From: Chryseobacterium takakiae
GTDB lineage: Bacteria; Bacteroidota; Bacteroidia; Flavobacteriales; Weeksellaceae
Assembly (NCBI RefSeq): GCF_900129385.1
Contig: NZ_FQVO01000008.1
Span: forward strand, 146,448-210,447
Length of the DNA: 64,000 nt
Reading direction: 5' to 3'
Positions 7,918 through 16,550 of the stretch are shown in pieces; the first letter of the stretch is position 1; every line of letters begins with the position of its first letter. The notes beneath the pieces were generated by a model, which worked only from the letters and a program-made list of their open reading frames with translations, ran no database searches and was not told the origin of the DNA. A program made the position numbers and the translations under genes.

Positions 7918-7943
7918 AAACCCGAAACAAATGCTCCGGGTTT
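7918..7943. terminator. Bidirectional terminator between convergent genes
   Basis: Stem AAACCCG / CGGGTTT with a 12-nt loop, A-run on one side and TTTT on the other, placed between the stop codons of the converging small membrane-protein genes. Confidence 0.7.
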
Positions 7944-7956
7944 TATCATATTATAA

Positions 7957-8151
7957 TTACAATTTCATTTTTTCTGCTCTATATCGGTTGATCAGGAAAT
8001 AGGTGAGCGCAACCAGCAAAATGCCTAATGTGAGCTGTGATTTTTCGGGATTAACAATCTCCTGGTAAAGATGATATCCGAAAAATGAAGATACTAAAGC
8101 AATGATTAATTGTTGTGCGTACGAATACTTGTTTTCTAAGATGGTTTTCAT
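7957..8151 (-). CDS. Small two-helix membrane protein
   Basis: 64 residues with two predicted membrane helices (LIIALVSSFFGYHLYQEIV and LTLGILLVALTYFLIN) joined by NPEKSQ and a basic end (RYRAEKMKL). Function not recognised. It is transcribed alone and ends in the shared terminator. Short length leaves some doubt, but the hydrophobic pattern, an ATG start and a terminator support it as a real gene. Confidence 0.6.
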   Translation of the reverse strand: MKTILENKYSYAQQLIIALVSSFFGYHLYQEIVNPEKSQLTLGILLVALTYFLINRYRAEKMKL

Positions 8152-8222
8152 AATGATATTTTTTATTGTTATTTACAGAGTAAGTATAACAAACCAAAAT
8201 ATGTTACAGAAAATTTATTTCT

Positions 8223-9410
8223 TTATGAAATTACACCGCTTCCCAACAATTCTTCTCCATCGTACCACGCTGCAAACTGTCCTTCGGCAATGGCAGACTG
8301 CAGCTCTTCAAATTCAATATAAAAAGCATCGTCAAACTGATACAGTTTTGCTTTCTGCAAAGGCTGTCTGTAACGGAATCTTGCCATCACTTCCATCGAT
8401 TCTCCGCTTTTTAACTTCAGATCTTCGCGCACCCAATGCAATTCGGAATTATCAATTTTCAACGCTTTTTTCAGCAATCCCGGAAATTGATGTCCTTCTC
8501 CCACAAAAAGAATATTGTTTTCCATATCCCTGGAGACGATAAAACAGCTCTCTTTGTGACCACCTATTCCAAGGCCTTTACTTTGCCCGATCGTGAAAAA
8601 CTGCGCGCCCTGATGTTTCCCGATTACTTTTCCGTCAGCTTTTTTATAATTGATTTTTCGGCTTAAAAATTCAAGCTCTTTCTGTTTAGATGAAAATTTT
8701 GGTGTTTCCTGGGAAAAAAGCGGGGATTCTTTAAAAATTTCCACGATTTCTCCTTCTTTCGGAACCAATTGCTGCTGAAGGAACTGAGGAAGGCTTACTT
8801 TTCCGATAAAGCATAATCCCTGGGAATCTTTTTTATCAGCCGTTACCAATCCGATTTCCTTGGCAATTTCCCTTACCTGAGGCTTTGTCAGTTCCCCGAT
8901 CGGGAATAACGCTTTAGAAAGCTGATCCTGATTAAGCTGGCATAAAAAGTAAGACTGGTCTTTATTGTTGTCTTTTCCGGCTAATAAATGAAAAACTTCA
9001 TTGCCGTTTTCATCGATAGCGGAATCTACTCTGGCATAATGTCCGGTTGCTACCTTATCTGCACCAAGTGATAATGCTGTTTTCAGAAAAACATCGAATT
9101 TTACTTCGCGGTTGCATAACACATCAGGATTCGGAGTTCTTCCTTTTTGATATTCATCGAACATATAATCCACGATTCTTTCTTTATACAGCTCGCTCAT
9201 ATCGATTACCTGGAAAGGAATTCCCAGTTTCTGGGCAACCATCAGCGCATCATTGCTGTCTTCGATCCACGGACATTCATCTTCCAGTGTTACCGAAGCA
9301 TCATTCCAGTTTCTCATAAAAAGAGCTACGACTTCGTGCCCTTGCTGTTGCAGCAGATACGCCGCCACACTGGAATCTACGCCTCCTGAGAGGCCTACTA
9401 CTATTTTCAT
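8223..9410 (-). CDS. mnmA: tRNA-specific 2-thiouridylase MnmA
   Basis: 395 residues. MnmA adds sulfur to uridine 34 of tRNA-Lys, -Glu and -Gln using ATP. Visible: the PP-loop [15 protein letters not shown] at residues 6-20, catalytic Cys99 ([12 protein letters not shown]) and Cys200 ([10 protein letters not shown]), ATGHYARV, and the C-terminal beta-barrel with RFRYRQ and [14 protein letters not shown]. The ATG at 9410 gives the canonical [10 protein letters not shown] start; a TTG nine bases upstream is in frame but unnecessary. Length matches the family. A -7 promoter element is present about 50 bp upstream. Confidence 0.96.
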   Translation of the reverse strand: MKIVVGLSGGVDSSVAAYLLQQQGHEVVALFMRNWNDASVTLEDECPWIEDSNDALMVAQKLGIPFQVIDMSELYKERIVDYMFDEYQKGRTPNPDVLCNREVKFDVFLKTALSLGADKVATGHYARVDSAIDENGNEVFHLLAGKDNNKDQSYFLCQLNQDQLSKALFPIGELTKPQVREIAKEIGLVTADKKDSQGLCFIGKVSLPQFLQQQLVPKEGEIVEIFKESPLFSQETPKFSSKQKELEFLSRKINYKKADGKVIGKHQGAQFFTIGQSKGLGIGGHKESCFIVSRDMENNILFVGEGHQFPGLLKKALKIDNSELHWVREDLKLKSGESMEVMARFRYRQPLQKAKLYQFDDAFYIEFEELQSAIAEGQFAAWYDGEELLGSGVIS

Positions 9411-9458
9411 TCTATTCAATTTACGAAACTCTTAACGGGAGTTCTTAGTTTGACGCTG

Positions 9459-9486
9459 CAAAAGTACAATTAAAAAGATTCGCAAA
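9459..9486 (-). promoter_or_regulatory. Bacteroidota promoter of mnmA
   Basis: On the minus strand, TTTG (9486-9483), 16 bp, then TACTTTTG (9466-9459), matching the TTTG/TAnnTTTG consensus. The start codon is 49 bp downstream. Confidence 0.6.
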
Positions 9487-9525
9487 AAAGTTATAATTTT
9501 AAACATCGACAAAAACAATATTTAC

Positions 9526-10053
9526 ATGAAAAAGTTTATAATCCCTTTATTTCTGCTTATTTCCGGATCTGTATTCTGTCAGGTAGCCGTTGGAGCCTCG
9601 CCGGAAAATAATAACCGCTGGACCTTTGGAGGCGGAATCGGTTTAGGCTTTGGAAGCAATAATTACTTTAACCTTTCAGCTGCTCCGAGAGTAGGATACA
9701 GGCTAACTAATGATTTGGAAGGCGGAGTTTTGGGAAGTGTGTCGTGGCAAAAATCCAACGCGTACAGCTCAACCATGTTCGGAGCAGGACCATTCCTGAA
9801 TTATTATATCGGAAGAACTTTTTTTGTAAGTGCTATTTATCAACATTATTTTATCAACTATAAAGATAAGTTGTATGATTTTAAAACCAATGAAAATGAA
9901 GAGGCTTTGTATCTGGGAGGGGGTTATATGCAAAGAATCGGGAATAATTCGTACTTACAGTTGGGGTTGATGTATAATGTGCTGTGGAAAAAAAACTCCA
10001 GTATTTTTTCGAGTGGCCTGGTTCCGAATATAGGTTTTGTGGTGGGGCTTTGA
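9526..10053 (+). CDS. Small outer-membrane beta-barrel protein
   Basis: 175 residues. A signal peptide ends around residue 19 (LISGSVFC-QVAVG). The rest is a run of amphipathic strands (RWTFGGGIGLGFGSNNYFNL, APRVGYRLTNDLEGGVLGSV, AGPFLNYYIGRTFFVSAIYQH, LYLGGGYMQRI) and ends GLVPNIGFVVGL, typical of an eight-stranded OmpW/OmpX-sized barrel. No enzymatic motif. Transcribed alone; the gene downstream is convergent. Function unknown; many such proteins in flavobacteria are called 'outer membrane beta-barrel protein' only. Confidence 0.75.
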   Translation: MKKFIIPLFLLISGSVFCQVAVGASPENNNRWTFGGGIGLGFGSNNYFNLSAAPRVGYRLTNDLEGGVLGSVSWQKSNAYSSTMFGAGPFLNYYIGRTFFVSAIYQHYFINYKDKLYDFKTNENEEALYLGGGYMQRIGNNSYLQLGLMYNVLWKKNSSIFSSGLVPNIGFVVGL

Positions 10054-10410
10054 TATAAATAAGTAAGTATTTTATCAAATCAGCGATATCTGCAAAGTCT
10101 TCTTGAGATTATATTTATCTCCCATAGATTGCACAGATTCCGTAGATTAAATTATTTTTAATTAACGCAAAGATGTAATTATTCAAGCGTTAATTTTAGT
10201 TAGCAAGGGCAAATAAATTTGCTTCGCGAAGCTTGAATATCGCTTCGTCAAACCAACTTGATTTAAACTTTGCTCTTCATAGCGTTAGAAAGTATTTATT
10301 CTCCCGCTGATCTCACAGATTTCACAGATTAAATTCATGATTAAATTTTCAGGTTTTATAAATGCTGTGAAATCCGAGCAATCTGTGGGACTTAAGTATT
10401 AATTAAAAAT
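10054..10410. repeat. Gene-free interval filled with degenerate intergenic repeats
   Basis: No credible ORF. It holds several copies of an imperfect motif of the form CACAGATT...AGATTAAAT: at about 10120-10150, at 10302-10340 (TCACAGATTTCACAGATTAAAT) and inverted at about 10362-10391 (TGTGAAATCCGAGCAATCTG). Between them lies a block from about 10158 to 10288 that begins TTAACGCAAAGATG and ends CATAGCGTTAG, i.e. with short terminal inverted repeats. It contains GCAAGGGC and TTCGCGAAGC. A related block lies at 38199-38385. These look like the non-coding repeats scattered through flavobacterial genomes. Confidence 0.6.
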
Positions 10411-10414
10411 AAAA

Positions 10415-10446
10415 AAAGCATCAGAAAAAATTCCGATGCTTTCATT
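10415..10446 (-). terminator. Intrinsic terminator of clpC
   Basis: Stem AAAGCATC / GATGCTTT, with an A-run on the plus-strand 5' side that reads as a U-run in the minus-strand transcript. It starts about 20 bp after the clpC stop codon. Confidence 0.75.
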
Positions 10447-10463
10447 ATAATTAAATTATTTAT

Positions 10464-12998
10464 TTAAGATTGAGAAGACTTTTCTGCCGATTTTTTTGGT
10501 TTTGAAGTCTTTCCGGTTAATCCGTCTTTTGCCTCATTGACATCAAGAACAACGGTTTCTCCTTCATTCAATTGCTTATTTACCAACATTTCAGCTAATA
10601 AATCCTCAATATATTTCTGGATGGCACGTTTCAATGGTCTTGCGCCGAAGTCTTTATCCCAGCCTTTTTCAGAAATAAAATCTTTCGCTTCCTCAGTTAA
10701 TTCTACTTTATATCCTAATTTCTCAAGGCGGTTATATAATTTTCCAAGCTCAAGATCGATGATTTTCTTAATATCGCTCTGCTCAAGAGAATTAAAGATA
10801 ATAATGTCATCAATTCTATTCAGGAATTCAGGAGCAAACGCTTTTTTAAGAGCATTTTCAATAGTGCTTCGGGCTCTTGTATCAGAGCTTGATTTTTTAG
10901 CAGAAGTACCGAATCCTACACCGTCTCCGAAATCTTTAAGATCTCTTGTACCAATATTTGAAGTTAAGATGATAATTGTATTTCTGAAGTCAATTTTTCT
11001 TCCTAAACTGTCGGTAACGTGACCTTCATCCAAAATCTGTAATAAGATATTAAATACATCAGGATGCGCTTTTTCAATCTCATCAAGAAGCACCACAGCA
11101 TAAGGTTTTCTTCTTACCGCTTCTGTTAATTGTCCGCCTTCTTCGTATCCTACATATCCCGGAGGCGCACCCACTAATCTTGAGACTGCGAATTTTTCCA
11201 TGTATTCACTCATGTCAATTCTGATTAATGCTTCATCAGAATCGAAGAGTTCTCTTGCCATTACTTTAGCCAGCTCGGTTTTACCAACTCCGGTTGTTCC
11301 TAAGAAAATAAAGGTACCAATCGGGCGGTTCGGATCTTTAAGACCTGCTCTGTTTCTCTGGATTGCTTTAACAACCTTTTTCACAGCATCTTCCTGACCG
11401 ATTACTTTTCCGTTGAGGTTTCCATCCATTCCGGCAAGCTTATCAAGCTCGTTTTTACCTACTTTCGTTACAGGAACTCCGCTCATCATAGAAACCACTT
11501 CCGCTACATTCTCCTCCGTTACGGTTTCTTTTTTCTCTTTCACATCTTTATCCCACTTGTCCTGAGCAGAATTAAGCTCCATCTGAAGTCTTTCTTCTTC
11601 ATCTTTCAGCTTTCTTGCTTCAAGATAATCCTGTGCTTTTACTGCCTTCTGTTTCAATTCCTTAATATCTTCGATTTTCTTTTCAAAATCAATGATTTCA
11701 GTAGGAACTTTCATGTTTTTAATATAAACACGGGAGCCGGCTTCATCCATTGCGTCAATTGCCTTATCCGGTAAAAAGCGGTCTGTAATATATCTTGATG
11801 TAAGATTTACACAGGCTAAAATTGCTTCTTCTGTATATACAACATTATGATGTTCTTCGTACTTATCTTTAATCTGATTCAGGATCTGAACGGTTTCATC
11901 AATAGAAGTAGGCTCCACCATTACTTTCTGGAATCTTCTCTCTAAAGCACCGTCTTTTTCGATGTATTGACGGTATTCATCCAGAGTTGTAGCCCCGATG
12001 CATTGAATCTCACCTCTTGCCAAAGCAGGTTTAAACATATTGGACGCATCTAAACTTCCTGTTGAACTTCCCGCACCAACGATGGTATGAAGCTCATCAA
12101 TGAATAAGATCACATCTCTGTTCTTTTCCAGCTCAGTCATGATTGCTTTCATTCTTTCCTCAAACTGACCACGGTATTTTGTTCCGGCAACTAAACTTGC
12201 CAGATCCAGCGTGATGACTCTCTTATTGAAAAGAACTCTGGAAACTTTTTTCTGTTGAATTCTTAATGCTAAACCTTCCGCAATTGCAGATTTACCAACT
12301 CCCGGCTCCCCGATAAGAAGCGGATTATTTTTCTTTCTGCGGGATAAGATCTGGGAAACCCTTTCAATCTCTTTCTCACGGCCGATAACAGGGTCCAGTT
12401 TCCCGTCTCTTGCCAGAGAAGTGAGGTCTCTTCCGAAATTATCCAGAGTAGGGGTTTTGCTTTTTGCAGAGCCTAAATTTCCTGTAGGCTTTCTCATTTG
12501 CTCAAAATCCTCTCTTTCATCATCGTCATCATAAGCACTCATTTGCGGTGCCTGTCCGGAATTTTTCAGCATGGTCTGGTATTCCTTTGAAACTCCTTCA
12601 TAGTCAATGTCATAAGCTCCTAGAATATTTGAAGTAGGATCCTCATATTTGTAAAGAATGCCCAAAAGCAAATGAACGGTATTAATCTCATTGCTTTTAT
12701 ATTGTCTGCATTCAAGTTCTGCACGTTTAACGGCATGATCTGCCATTTTAGTGAAAGAAATATTAGTAACCTCTTCAGATATAGGATTAAGACTTGCTGT
12801 ATTTAAAGTTTCAATTTTTCTTCTGATCTGTGTTAAATCCGCATTAAGGTTTTGAAGGATTTCTTTTGCAGAGTTTTCCGTTTTTATAATACCTAAAAGT
12901 AGATGTTCTGTATTAAGAAATTCACTTTTCAGCCTTTTCGCTTCGCTTTTGCTTTGTTTGAACACCTGGCTCAAACCTTGTGAAAACTTATAATCCAT
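10464..12998 (-). CDS. clpC: ATP-dependent Clp protease ATP-binding subunit ClpC
   Basis: 844 residues from the ATG at 12998 (an in-frame ATG 12 bases upstream adds MRYI and cannot be excluded). Order: two Clp N repeats (FLNTEHLLLGII; EINTVHLLLGIL), first AAA+ with Walker A GEPGVGKSA and Walker B LFIDELH, a middle coiled coil with a UVR-like stretch (AQDYLEARKLKDEEERLQME), second AAA+ with GTTGVGKTE and LLDEIEKAH, and the D2-small domain. It unfolds substrates and feeds them to ClpP. The loop for ClpP docking lies in the second AAA+ region (VGFGTSAKK area). The C-terminus ends in a basic, Ser-rich tail. It is transcribed alone with its own terminator. Confidence 0.95.
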   Translation of the reverse strand: MDYKFSQGLSQVFKQSKSEAKRLKSEFLNTEHLLLGIIKTENSAKEILQNLNADLTQIRRKIETLNTASLNPISEEVTNISFTKMADHAVKRAELECRQYKSNEINTVHLLLGILYKYEDPTSNILGAYDIDYEGVSKEYQTMLKNSGQAPQMSAYDDDDEREDFEQMRKPTGNLGSAKSKTPTLDNFGRDLTSLARDGKLDPVIGREKEIERVSQILSRRKKNNPLLIGEPGVGKSAIAEGLALRIQQKKVSRVLFNKRVITLDLASLVAGTKYRGQFEERMKAIMTELEKNRDVILFIDELHTIVGAGSSTGSLDASNMFKPALARGEIQCIGATTLDEYRQYIEKDGALERRFQKVMVEPTSIDETVQILNQIKDKYEEHHNVVYTEEAILACVNLTSRYITDRFLPDKAIDAMDEAGSRVYIKNMKVPTEIIDFEKKIEDIKELKQKAVKAQDYLEARKLKDEEERLQMELNSAQDKWDKDVKEKKETVTEENVAEVVSMMSGVPVTKVGKNELDKLAGMDGNLNGKVIGQEDAVKKVVKAIQRNRAGLKDPNRPIGTFIFLGTTGVGKTELAKVMARELFDSDEALIRIDMSEYMEKFAVSRLVGAPPGYVGYEEGGQLTEAVRRKPYAVVLLDEIEKAHPDVFNILLQILDEGHVTDSLGRKIDFRNTIIILTSNIGTRDLKDFGDGVGFGTSAKKSSSDTRARSTIENALKKAFAPEFLNRIDDIIIFNSLEQSDIKKIIDLELGKLYNRLEKLGYKVELTEEAKDFISEKGWDKDFGARPLKRAIQKYIEDLLAEMLVNKQLNEGETVVLDVNEAKDGLTGKTSKPKKSAEKSSQS

Positions 12999-13150
12999 AA
13001 TATATCTCATTAGAATAAAAGCAGCATTGCCATTTATTCATTATCTAAATTACAAATATTTTACCAAAAACCAATAAATGACTTTATGGCAGAAAAAATT
13101 TTATTATCTTCCTGAAAATGATTAAGTTTGTGATCTTCTAAAATTCTCTC

Positions 13151-13378
13151 ATGAACCCCGAAACGGCTGCCTATATCGGCTATTCTGCATCCCTGTTTAT
13201 TGTATTGAGCTTCATCCTGAAAGATGTAAGAAAAATAAGGATTGTCAATATGATAGGGTGTATTTGTTTTGTCATTTATGGTATTTTCAACGGAATGCTC
13301 TGGCCGGTCATTATTCCCAACGGACTAATTTGTTTTATACAGATTTATTATCTTCTGTCCGATAAAATCAAAAGATGA
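13151..13378 (+). CDS. Small three-helix membrane protein (YgjV/SemiSWEET-like)
   Basis: 75 residues with three predicted helices: AAYIGYSASLFIVLSFIL, IVNMIGCICFVIYGIF and MLWPVIIPNGLICFIQIYYLL. The layout of a first helix, a KDVRKIRIVN connector, and a Pro-Asn-Gly-containing third helix is like YgjV-type proteins and the three-helix SemiSWEET/PQ-loop fold. Transport activity is not shown. The stop codon overlaps the start of the next glycosyltransferase (ATGA), so the two are probably translationally coupled; whether they cooperate is unknown. Confidence 0.6.
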   Translation: MNPETAAYIGYSASLFIVLSFILKDVRKIRIVNMIGCICFVIYGIFNGMLWPVIIPNGLICFIQIYYLLSDKIKR

Positions 13379-14484
13379 ACAGAAGAAAAATTATTATTTC
13401 TGCCTTTAGTAATCTTAATACAGATCAGCGTATCGAGAAGGTTTGTAAAACCATTCATGATAATGGTTATTCCATTGAATTGATTGGAAATACGTGGGCT
13501 GGAAGTGAAAAACTATCACGGTCTTATCCGGTTTCAAGAATACAACTGATTTCGAACAGCTTAAAAACCGCTTATTTTGAATTCAACTGGAAATTGTATT
13601 GGGAACTTAAAAAAAAGGCTGATAAGGAAACAATTCTTTACGCCAATGATCTGGATGCTCTGTTGCCTAATTATTTAATTGCTAAACAAAAACAGATTCC
13701 GCTGATTTTTGACAGTCATGAAATTTTTTCCGAAATGCCGGCAATTCAGGGCAAAATGTCACAAAAATTGTGGCGATATGTAGAGAAAAGCATACTTCCT
13801 AACCTCCGTTTTATGATTACAGCAAGTTCGGGCTATGCAAGGTGGTTTAAAGAACGATATGGAGTTGAGGCGGCTGTTGTGCAGAATGCACCCCGGAAAC
13901 TTAATTTCAGTTTTGAAATTCCTGAAAACAATCCTAAAATAATTTTATATCAGGGAGTGATCAATCCATTCCGCGGTATAGATAAAGCCATTCTGGCCAT
14001 GCATCATCTGGATCATGTGATTTTTAAAATTGCAGGCGACGGGCCCCGAAAGAAGGAGTATGAACAATTGGTCATAAACGAAAATCTTCAGGACAAGGTT
14101 TTGTTTTTAGGTAAACTCTCACCGGAAGATTTAAGGAATGTCACACTTACGGCAGATTGCGGAATGAGCATTGAAGAAAATGGAGGACAAAGCTATTATT
14201 ACTCACTTCCCAATAAAGTGCTGGACTCTATTCAGGCACGGATTCCTTTAATATTGTCGGATCTTCCTGAAATGAAGAATATCAGGAATCAATATGATAT
14301 TGGTGAAATTATAAAGGATCATCAGCCGGAAAATATTGCGGATGCGATTCGGACTGTTTTAAATAAAGGAAGACAAAATTATTTATCTGAACTGGAAAAA
14401 GCGGCTCATGTTCTGTGCTGGGAAAATGAAGAAGTAAAATTGCTGGAGGTTGTAAAAAAAGCATCTCTAGTTAATCTATTTTAA
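13375..14484 (+). CDS. Glycosyltransferase family 4 protein
   Basis: 369 residues in a GT-B fold. N-terminal domain: KIIISAFSNLNTDQRIEKV, YANDLDALLPN and LIFDSHEIFSEMP, typical of GT4 enzymes that bind the acceptor. C-terminal domain: ILYQGVINPFRGIDKAI, KIAGDGPRKKEYEQL, and EENGGQSYYYSLPNKVLDSI (EENG...LPNK), which is the nucleotide-sugar site corresponding to the EX7E region. Such enzymes build surface polysaccharide or lipid-linked sugars in the cytoplasm. The acceptor cannot be read from sequence. It overlaps the small membrane-protein gene upstream by 4 bp and is followed by a long hairpin element. Confidence 0.85.
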   Translation: MNRRKIIISAFSNLNTDQRIEKVCKTIHDNGYSIELIGNTWAGSEKLSRSYPVSRIQLISNSLKTAYFEFNWKLYWELKKKADKETILYANDLDALLPNYLIAKQKQIPLIFDSHEIFSEMPAIQGKMSQKLWRYVEKSILPNLRFMITASSGYARWFKERYGVEAAVVQNAPRKLNFSFEIPENNPKIILYQGVINPFRGIDKAILAMHHLDHVIFKIAGDGPRKKEYEQLVINENLQDKVLFLGKLSPEDLRNVTLTADCGMSIEENGGQSYYYSLPNKVLDSIQARIPLILSDLPEMKNIRNQYDIGEIIKDHQPENIADAIRTVLNKGRQNYLSELEKAAHVLCWENEEVKLLEVVKKASLVNLF

Positions 14485-14504
14485 TATTTAAAAGAATGTC
14501 TGCG

Positions 14505-14606
14505 GACCCTAGCCCTGATTGTCGCGACATCCTTTTACAGTTCGGGATCCGCTTTGCGGAGCCCGAACTGTAAAAGATACAGCAGAAAGCGGGAAAAGCT
14601 TCAGAT
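14505..14606. repeat. Structured intergenic element with a long hairpin
   Basis: The block begins with GCGGACCCTAGCCCTGATTG and ends near AGCAGAAAGCGGGAAAAGCT. In between is an almost perfect hairpin: arms 14532-14546 and 14562-14576 are 15 bp perfectly complementary (CTTTTACAGTTCGGG and its complement), then an A-G mismatch, a 5-bp TCCGC/GCGGA stem and a TTT loop. Its conserved flanks resemble an intergenic element I recall as scattered through flavobacterial genomes; its function is not known to me. It may also stop transcription from the glycosyltransferase gene. Confidence 0.65.
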
Positions 14607-14687
14607 AAATTAAAAATTTAGAATTAAAAACAGAATTTCCAGTCAGTTCTCATGATATTGATAATAAAATAATCTTTTTAAATTGGT

Positions 14688-14695
14688 TATCTTTG
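14688..14695 (+). promoter_or_regulatory. -7 promoter element of sufE
   Basis: TATCTTTG matches TAnnTTTG; the sufE start codon is 19 bp downstream. The -33 element is not clear (T-rich only). Confidence 0.45.
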
Positions 14696-14714
14696 CCGAA
14701 AGAAATTAATCAAA

Positions 14715-15134
14715 ATGACCATTAAGGAAAAACAGCAGGAAATAATCGATGAATTTGCTTTTCTTGACGACTGGGAACAGAAATATGAATACATCATAGA
14801 TCTGGGCAAAGAACTGAAGGGGCTTCCTGACGATAAGAAGACAGAAGAAAACCTGATTAAAGGCTGCCAGAGTAAAGTCTGGATCGATGCAGAGTTCAGA
14901 GAAGACAGATTGTATTTCAATGCAGATTCCGACGGGATTTTGCCAAAAGGAATTGTTTCTCTTTTGGTAAGCATATACAGCGGACATACTACCCAGGAAA
15001 TTTTGGACTCCGATTTTGATTTTATTTCACAGATCGGGCTTCAGGAGTTTTTGTCTCCTTCAAGAGCCAACGGATTAATGGCGATGACCAAACAGATTAA
15101 ATTTTACGCTGTTGCCTACCAATTGAAATCGTAA
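14715..15134 (+). CDS. sufE: SufE, cysteine desulfurase sulfur acceptor
   Basis: 139 residues, the usual SufE length. SufE takes persulfide sulfur from SufS and passes it to the SufBCD scaffold for Fe-S cluster assembly. The acceptor cysteine is Cys51 in LIKGCQSKVWIDA, the family hallmark. FLDDWEQKYEYIIDLGKELKGL at the N-terminus (residues 16-37, quoted in part) and SPSRANGLMAMTKQI near the C-terminus are also diagnostic. Other suf genes are not adjacent, though a SufT-like protein is at 54850-55176. The next gene starts 2 bp after the stop. Confidence 0.95.
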   Translation: MTIKEKQQEIIDEFAFLDDWEQKYEYIIDLGKELKGLPDDKKTEENLIKGCQSKVWIDAEFREDRLYFNADSDGILPKGIVSLLVSIYSGHTTQEILDSDFDFISQIGLQEFLSPSRANGLMAMTKQIKFYAVAYQLKS

Positions 15135-15136
15135 TT

Positions 15137-16102
15137 GTGACACGGATTTTAGCATATCGTTTTTCCGCTTTTGGTGATGTTGCCATGACGGTTCCGGTAT
15201 TCCGGGAGTTTCTGGAACAAAATCCTGATGTAGAAATCATCATGGTTTCCAGAAGTAATTTTGAAGCCTTATTTGCGGATATCCCGAATGTTATATTTAA
15301 AGGAGTCAACCTTGATGACTACAAAGGTTTTTTTGGCCTCAACAGGCTGGCCAATGAACTTATCAAAGAGTTTCATCCTAACCTTATCGCCAACCTTCAT
15401 GATGTGATCAGAACGAAAATCCTGGATAAAATTTATAGTACGAAAGGATTTAAGGTTTTTAAAATCAATAAAGGAAAAGAAGAAAAAGAACATTTGACGG
15501 ATATTTGGAATCTGAATAAAATTCAGCTCAAAAGAACAGTAGAGCGATATGCCGATGTTTTTCGTGAAATGGGTTTTCAGGTGACACTTTCTCATGAGTT
15601 AAGACCTGCAAAATTCAATAAAGCTGGAATTGGTTTCGCTCCTTTCGCACAGCATAAAGGAAAAATGCTTCCTCTGGAAAAGTCCTATGAGCTGGCGAAA
15701 ATATTATCTCTAAAAAATACCGTTTATTTTTTCGGTGGTGGGAAAGCGGAAGCCGAAATACTGGAAAAATGGGAAAAAGAAATCCCCAATACCCGAAACC
15801 TCGCAGGTAAACTGAATCTTACAGAGGAACTGGATACAATTGCAAAGTTAGAATTGATGATCTCTATGGATTCCGCAAATATGCATCTTGCCAGTCTTGT
15901 GGGAACACGGTGTGTTTCCGTTTGGGGGCAGACTCATCCTTACGCCGGATTTTTGGGATTCGGACAAAGTGAGGAGGATGTGGTTCAGGTAAAGGATCTT
16001 ACATGCAGGCCGTGTTCTGTTTTTGGAGATAAAGAATGCTTCCGCGGTGACTGGGCTTGCCTGGAAGAGCTTAATATACAGAAGATTGTTGAGAAGATTT
16101 AA
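15137..16102 (+). CDS. Glycosyltransferase family 9 protein (heptosyltransferase-like)
   Basis: 321 residues, starting at a GTG two bases after the sufE stop; no ATG upstream is in frame. N-terminus ILAYRFSAFGDVAMTVPVFRE is the GT9 start (RFSAFGDV with the catalytic-site Asp). The C-terminal domain has IGFAPFAQHKGKMLPLEK, VYFFGGGKAEAE, and the donor-binding SMDSANMHLASLVGTRCVSVWGQTHP (key D-S-A-N-M-H). It should transfer heptose or another sugar to lipid A core from the inner membrane face. A C-terminal CRPCSVFGDKECFRGDWACLE segment carries four cysteines, as in other GT9 enzymes. Confidence 0.9.
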   Translation: MTRILAYRFSAFGDVAMTVPVFREFLEQNPDVEIIMVSRSNFEALFADIPNVIFKGVNLDDYKGFFGLNRLANELIKEFHPNLIANLHDVIRTKILDKIYSTKGFKVFKINKGKEEKEHLTDIWNLNKIQLKRTVERYADVFREMGFQVTLSHELRPAKFNKAGIGFAPFAQHKGKMLPLEKSYELAKILSLKNTVYFFGGGKAEAEILEKWEKEIPNTRNLAGKLNLTEELDTIAKLELMISMDSANMHLASLVGTRCVSVWGQTHPYAGFLGFGQSEEDVVQVKDLTCRPCSVFGDKECFRGDWACLEELNIQKIVEKI

Positions 16103-16173
16103 TAATCTGTTTAAATAATGATTCTATAACTATCATTGGCACAGTATTTTAATATTTGTTTAAAAAAAGAGTT

Positions 16174-16338
16174 ATGAAAGTATACAAAAAGATCGGGATA
16201 GCTGTTATCGTTGGAATGTTTGTAACGTCCTGTGTTGCGGTAAAATCTAATGGGAACAACGGATTACCTCCGGGACAAGTGAAGAAAATAACAGGAGCTA
16301 AATCGGCAAGAAATTATGCTCCGGGACATAATAAATAA
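16174..16338 (+). CDS. Tiny lipoprotein with PPGQ motif
   Basis: 54 residues. The signal peptide and lipobox end at Cys20 (GMFVTSC), then a short polar mature part with GLPPGQVKKITGAKSARNYAPGHNK. Many flavobacteria encode small lipoproteins of this kind with the pattern PPGQxKKxxGxKSAxxYAPG, often mis-annotated as quinol oxidase subunit 4. Start chosen at the ATG in GTTATGAAAG; an upstream in-frame TTG is less likely. An intrinsic terminator follows, so it is probably an independent, well-expressed gene. Function unknown. Confidence 0.7.
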   Translation: MKVYKKIGIAVIVGMFVTSCVAVKSNGNNGLPPGQVKKITGAKSARNYAPGHNK

Positions 16339-16354
16339 ATTAAGCTATAAAAAG

Positions 16355-16380
16355 AAACGTTCAGATCTCTGAGCGTTTTA
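16355..16380 (+). terminator. Intrinsic terminator after the tiny lipoprotein gene
   Basis: Stem AAACGTTCAG / CTGAGCGTTT (one T-G pair), ATCT loop, then TTTATTTT. It may also serve the tRNA genes arriving from the other strand. Confidence 0.75.
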
Positions 16381-16442
16381 TTTTAGTTAAATTTTAAGGT
16401 GTATAAAACAAAAAAATCTCCCTTAAAAAAGAGAGATTTCTG

Positions 16443-16517
16443 TGGGTCCTGAGGGATTCGAACCCCCGACCCTCTGGGTGTAAACCAGATGCTCTGAACC
16501 AACTGAGCTAAGAACCC
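16443..16517 (-). tRNA. tRNA-Val (anticodon TAC), second in transcript
   Basis: 75 nt on the minus strand. Acceptor arm GGGTTCT / AGGACCC with discriminator A, D-arm AGCTCAGTTGGTTCAGAGC, anticodon arm TCTGG-TTTACAC-CCAGA giving anticodon TAC, and T-arm GGGGGTTCGAATCCCTC. CCA is not encoded. Identical along its length to the copy at 16551-16625, from which it is separated by 33 bp. Confidence 0.96.
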
Positions 16518-16550
16518 GAATTTTTTTAAAAGGTTTCGTTTCCTTTTCTG

